Source: Trichocoleus sp. FACHB-40
GTDB taxonomy: Bacteria > Cyanobacteriota > Cyanobacteriia > Cyanobacteriales > FACHB-T130
Assembly (NCBI RefSeq): GCF_014695915.1
Contig: NZ_JACJPF010000089.1
Location: 1-32,125, forward strand
Length of the DNA stretch: 32,125 bases
Direction of reading: 5' to 3'
This document shows positions 31,221 to 32,125 of the stretch, in pieces. Every line of letters starts with the position of its first letter. Within the stretch, counting starts at the first letter, position 1. The notes under the pieces are model-generated. The model saw nothing but the letters and a program-made list of their open reading frames with translations. It was not told where the DNA came from and made no database searches. The position numbers were made by a program, and so were the translations under genes.

Positions 31221-32125
31221 GGAGCATCCCGGTTTTGCGCTTTTGAGCATCAAACGGATATTGATCCGTTAAGGTAGGCGCACCGAAGCTTAAGCATTTG
31301 ATTAACATTTTTCATCAACCACTGCGCTCCTGAAATTTTCAACCTTCTATCAATTTGTTTTACTGCCGACTCTACAGCTCCGGAACCGATGGAGCAAACC
31401 TTTTGTGTTGACAATTGCTCGTAGTTAACAATCCGGGAGCGATGCTTCTCCAAATAAGCGCAGAACTTTTGCGCTTGTTTTTGACGGCAAGACTTAAATA
31501 AATTGATGGTTTCCTCGACTCGTCCTTGCCATAGAAACTCCTTACCCTGCGCCAGACGCTTCAACGACCCACCGACCTTACATAGATTTTCAACTAAGTG
31601 ATACCAATCTAAAATTTCCCGCCGCGCCCCGTCAGGATTCAACTGGACAATAATATTCCAAATGCCATCATGACCATCCCCCAAACAGGTTAGTACCTCT
31701 GATAAAGGCTGACTGTTCACATAATTAATTAACGCTTGATTGTCAAGAAAAAATGCCCCGTAATAACTGTCGTGCAGTCGCACAGCCTTATAGTCAAGCC
31801 AGTGACTGCCCTCTCCCTCTTCTTTTGTGAGACGGACTTTCCCCCCATCCACACTGGTTTCCTTTACCTCCGAAGTAGCTATTCTGGACGCCCATTCTTG
31901 CTTTTCCACTAATCGGTGTAAACAAGTGTGACCTATATGCACTCCCGTCTGGGCTTCTATTTCACAGGCTGCTTTCTCATAAGAGAGATTAGCCACCTGA
32001 CGGAGGCAGCATTTTTCAAATAATGGAGCTAAACGAGTTGATTTTTTGACTCCCAATTTTTCGGCTTGTTTTTCAGTAATTATTAGCTTACCAATGCAAC
32101 TTTTTACTGTGCGAGACCGTCCTTG
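31221..32125 (-). mobile_element. ISKra4-like insertion sequence, partial
   Basis: The transposase gene (31250 to window edge) plus a possible terminal repeat. GGGAGCATCCC at about 31221-31231, just beyond the transposase stop, contains a GGGA/TCCC palindrome and would be the right end. The left end lies outside the window. The boundary is inferred, and no target duplication can be seen. Confidence 0.5.
31250..32125 (-). CDS. ISKra4 family transposase, N-terminus beyond the window
   Basis: The frame stays open from the stop side (31250) to the last base, so the gene is cut by the window edge; a TTG near 32056 is not needed as a start. Visible ISKra4-type blocks are the catalytic-region strands VDGGKVRL (with the first Asp), CLGDGHDGIWNII, ILDWYHLVENL, and the C-terminal GSGAVESAVKQIDRRLKISG (split) with Glu as the last catalytic acidic residue, ending MLKLRCAYLNG. 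The upstream 23 codons read TVKSCIGKLIITEKQAEKLG, consistent with the normal extension. No frameshift or stop is seen, so the copy may be intact and active. Confidence 0.82.
   Translation of the reverse strand, partial: QGRSRTVKSCIGKLIITEKQAEKLGVKKSTRLAPLFEKCCLRQVANLSYEKAACEIEAQTGVHIGHTCLHRLVEKQEWASRIATSEVKETSVDGGKVRLTKEEGEGSHWLDYKAVRLHDSYYGAFFLDNQALINYVNSQPLSEVLTCLGDGHDGIWNIIVQLNPDGARREILDWYHLVENLCKVGGSLKRLAQGKEFLWQGRVEETINLFKSCRQKQAQKFCAYLEKHRSRIVNYEQLSTQKVCSIGSGAVESAVKQIDRRLKISGAQWLMKNVNQMLKLRCAYLNGSISV

Overview
This 32.1 kb window comes from a cyanobacterium, most likely a filamentous one. The palindrome GCGATCGC (HIP1) recurs throughout. Carboxysome shell (CcmP), PAP/fibrillin, TspO-type, SLH/porin-type and pentapeptide-repeat proteins are present. 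Heptanucleotide tandem repeats and small palindromic repeats fill the spacers. I see no tRNA, rRNA or CRISPR array. The gene mix looks chromosomal, with an IS fragment at each edge.

Layout. 1-98: C-terminal scrap of a transposase. 187-723: nucleotidyltransferase-like gene. 840-3533: a single-chain C5 DNA methyltransferase fused to a putative PD-(D/E)XK nuclease, on a HIP1-free, compositionally distinct segment. 3564-4199: fibrillin-like gene. 4301-6199 (minus): a three-gene unit made of an HtrA-like protein that has lost catalytic His and Ser, a truncated protease remnant, and a NarL-type regulator with a degenerate receiver. 6383-7875: SemiSWEET and alpha/beta hydrolase. 8067-12261: small conserved genes, an M28 peptidase, a GAF protein and a short SLH protein. 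12508-15369: cyclase-family hydrolase, GNAT and SelO. 15418-17924: S4-domain protein, TspO, SAM methyltransferase and small proteins. 18158-19694: ccmP (TTG start) and a pentapeptide-repeat protein. 20016-23143: a second TspO-like protein, DUF4126, DUF4174 and a small membrane protein. 23815-29544: glycosyltransferase, glf, GH1-RmlD fusion and STAS protein, closed by a strong terminator. 29971-31167: a 17-codon ORF and rsgA. 31250-end: an ISKra4-like transposase running off the window.

How the genes work together. The polysaccharide cluster (23815-29544) reads as one unit. Glf supplies UDP-galactofuranose, the glycosyltransferase uses a nucleotide sugar, the fusion protein pairs a glycosidase fold with a deoxysugar reductase fold, and the STAS protein may regulate. 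The 4301-6199 unit looks like a sensor or chaperone module that has given up proteolysis and phosphorylation chemistry.

Most notable findings: (1) the C5 methyltransferase-nuclease fusion; (2) the pseudo-protease / pseudo-receiver operon; (3) a family of about seven miniature elements (87-109 bp when complete) sharing TATAGCARTCCT-like terminal inverted repeats but carrying at least three different interiors; (4) short-tandem-repeat DNA domesticated as coding sequence in the GH1-RmlD fusion and at the end of glf; (5) a strong-SD 17-codon ORF plus hairpin in front of rsgA. Family names come from recognised motifs and remembered family features; no database search was run.
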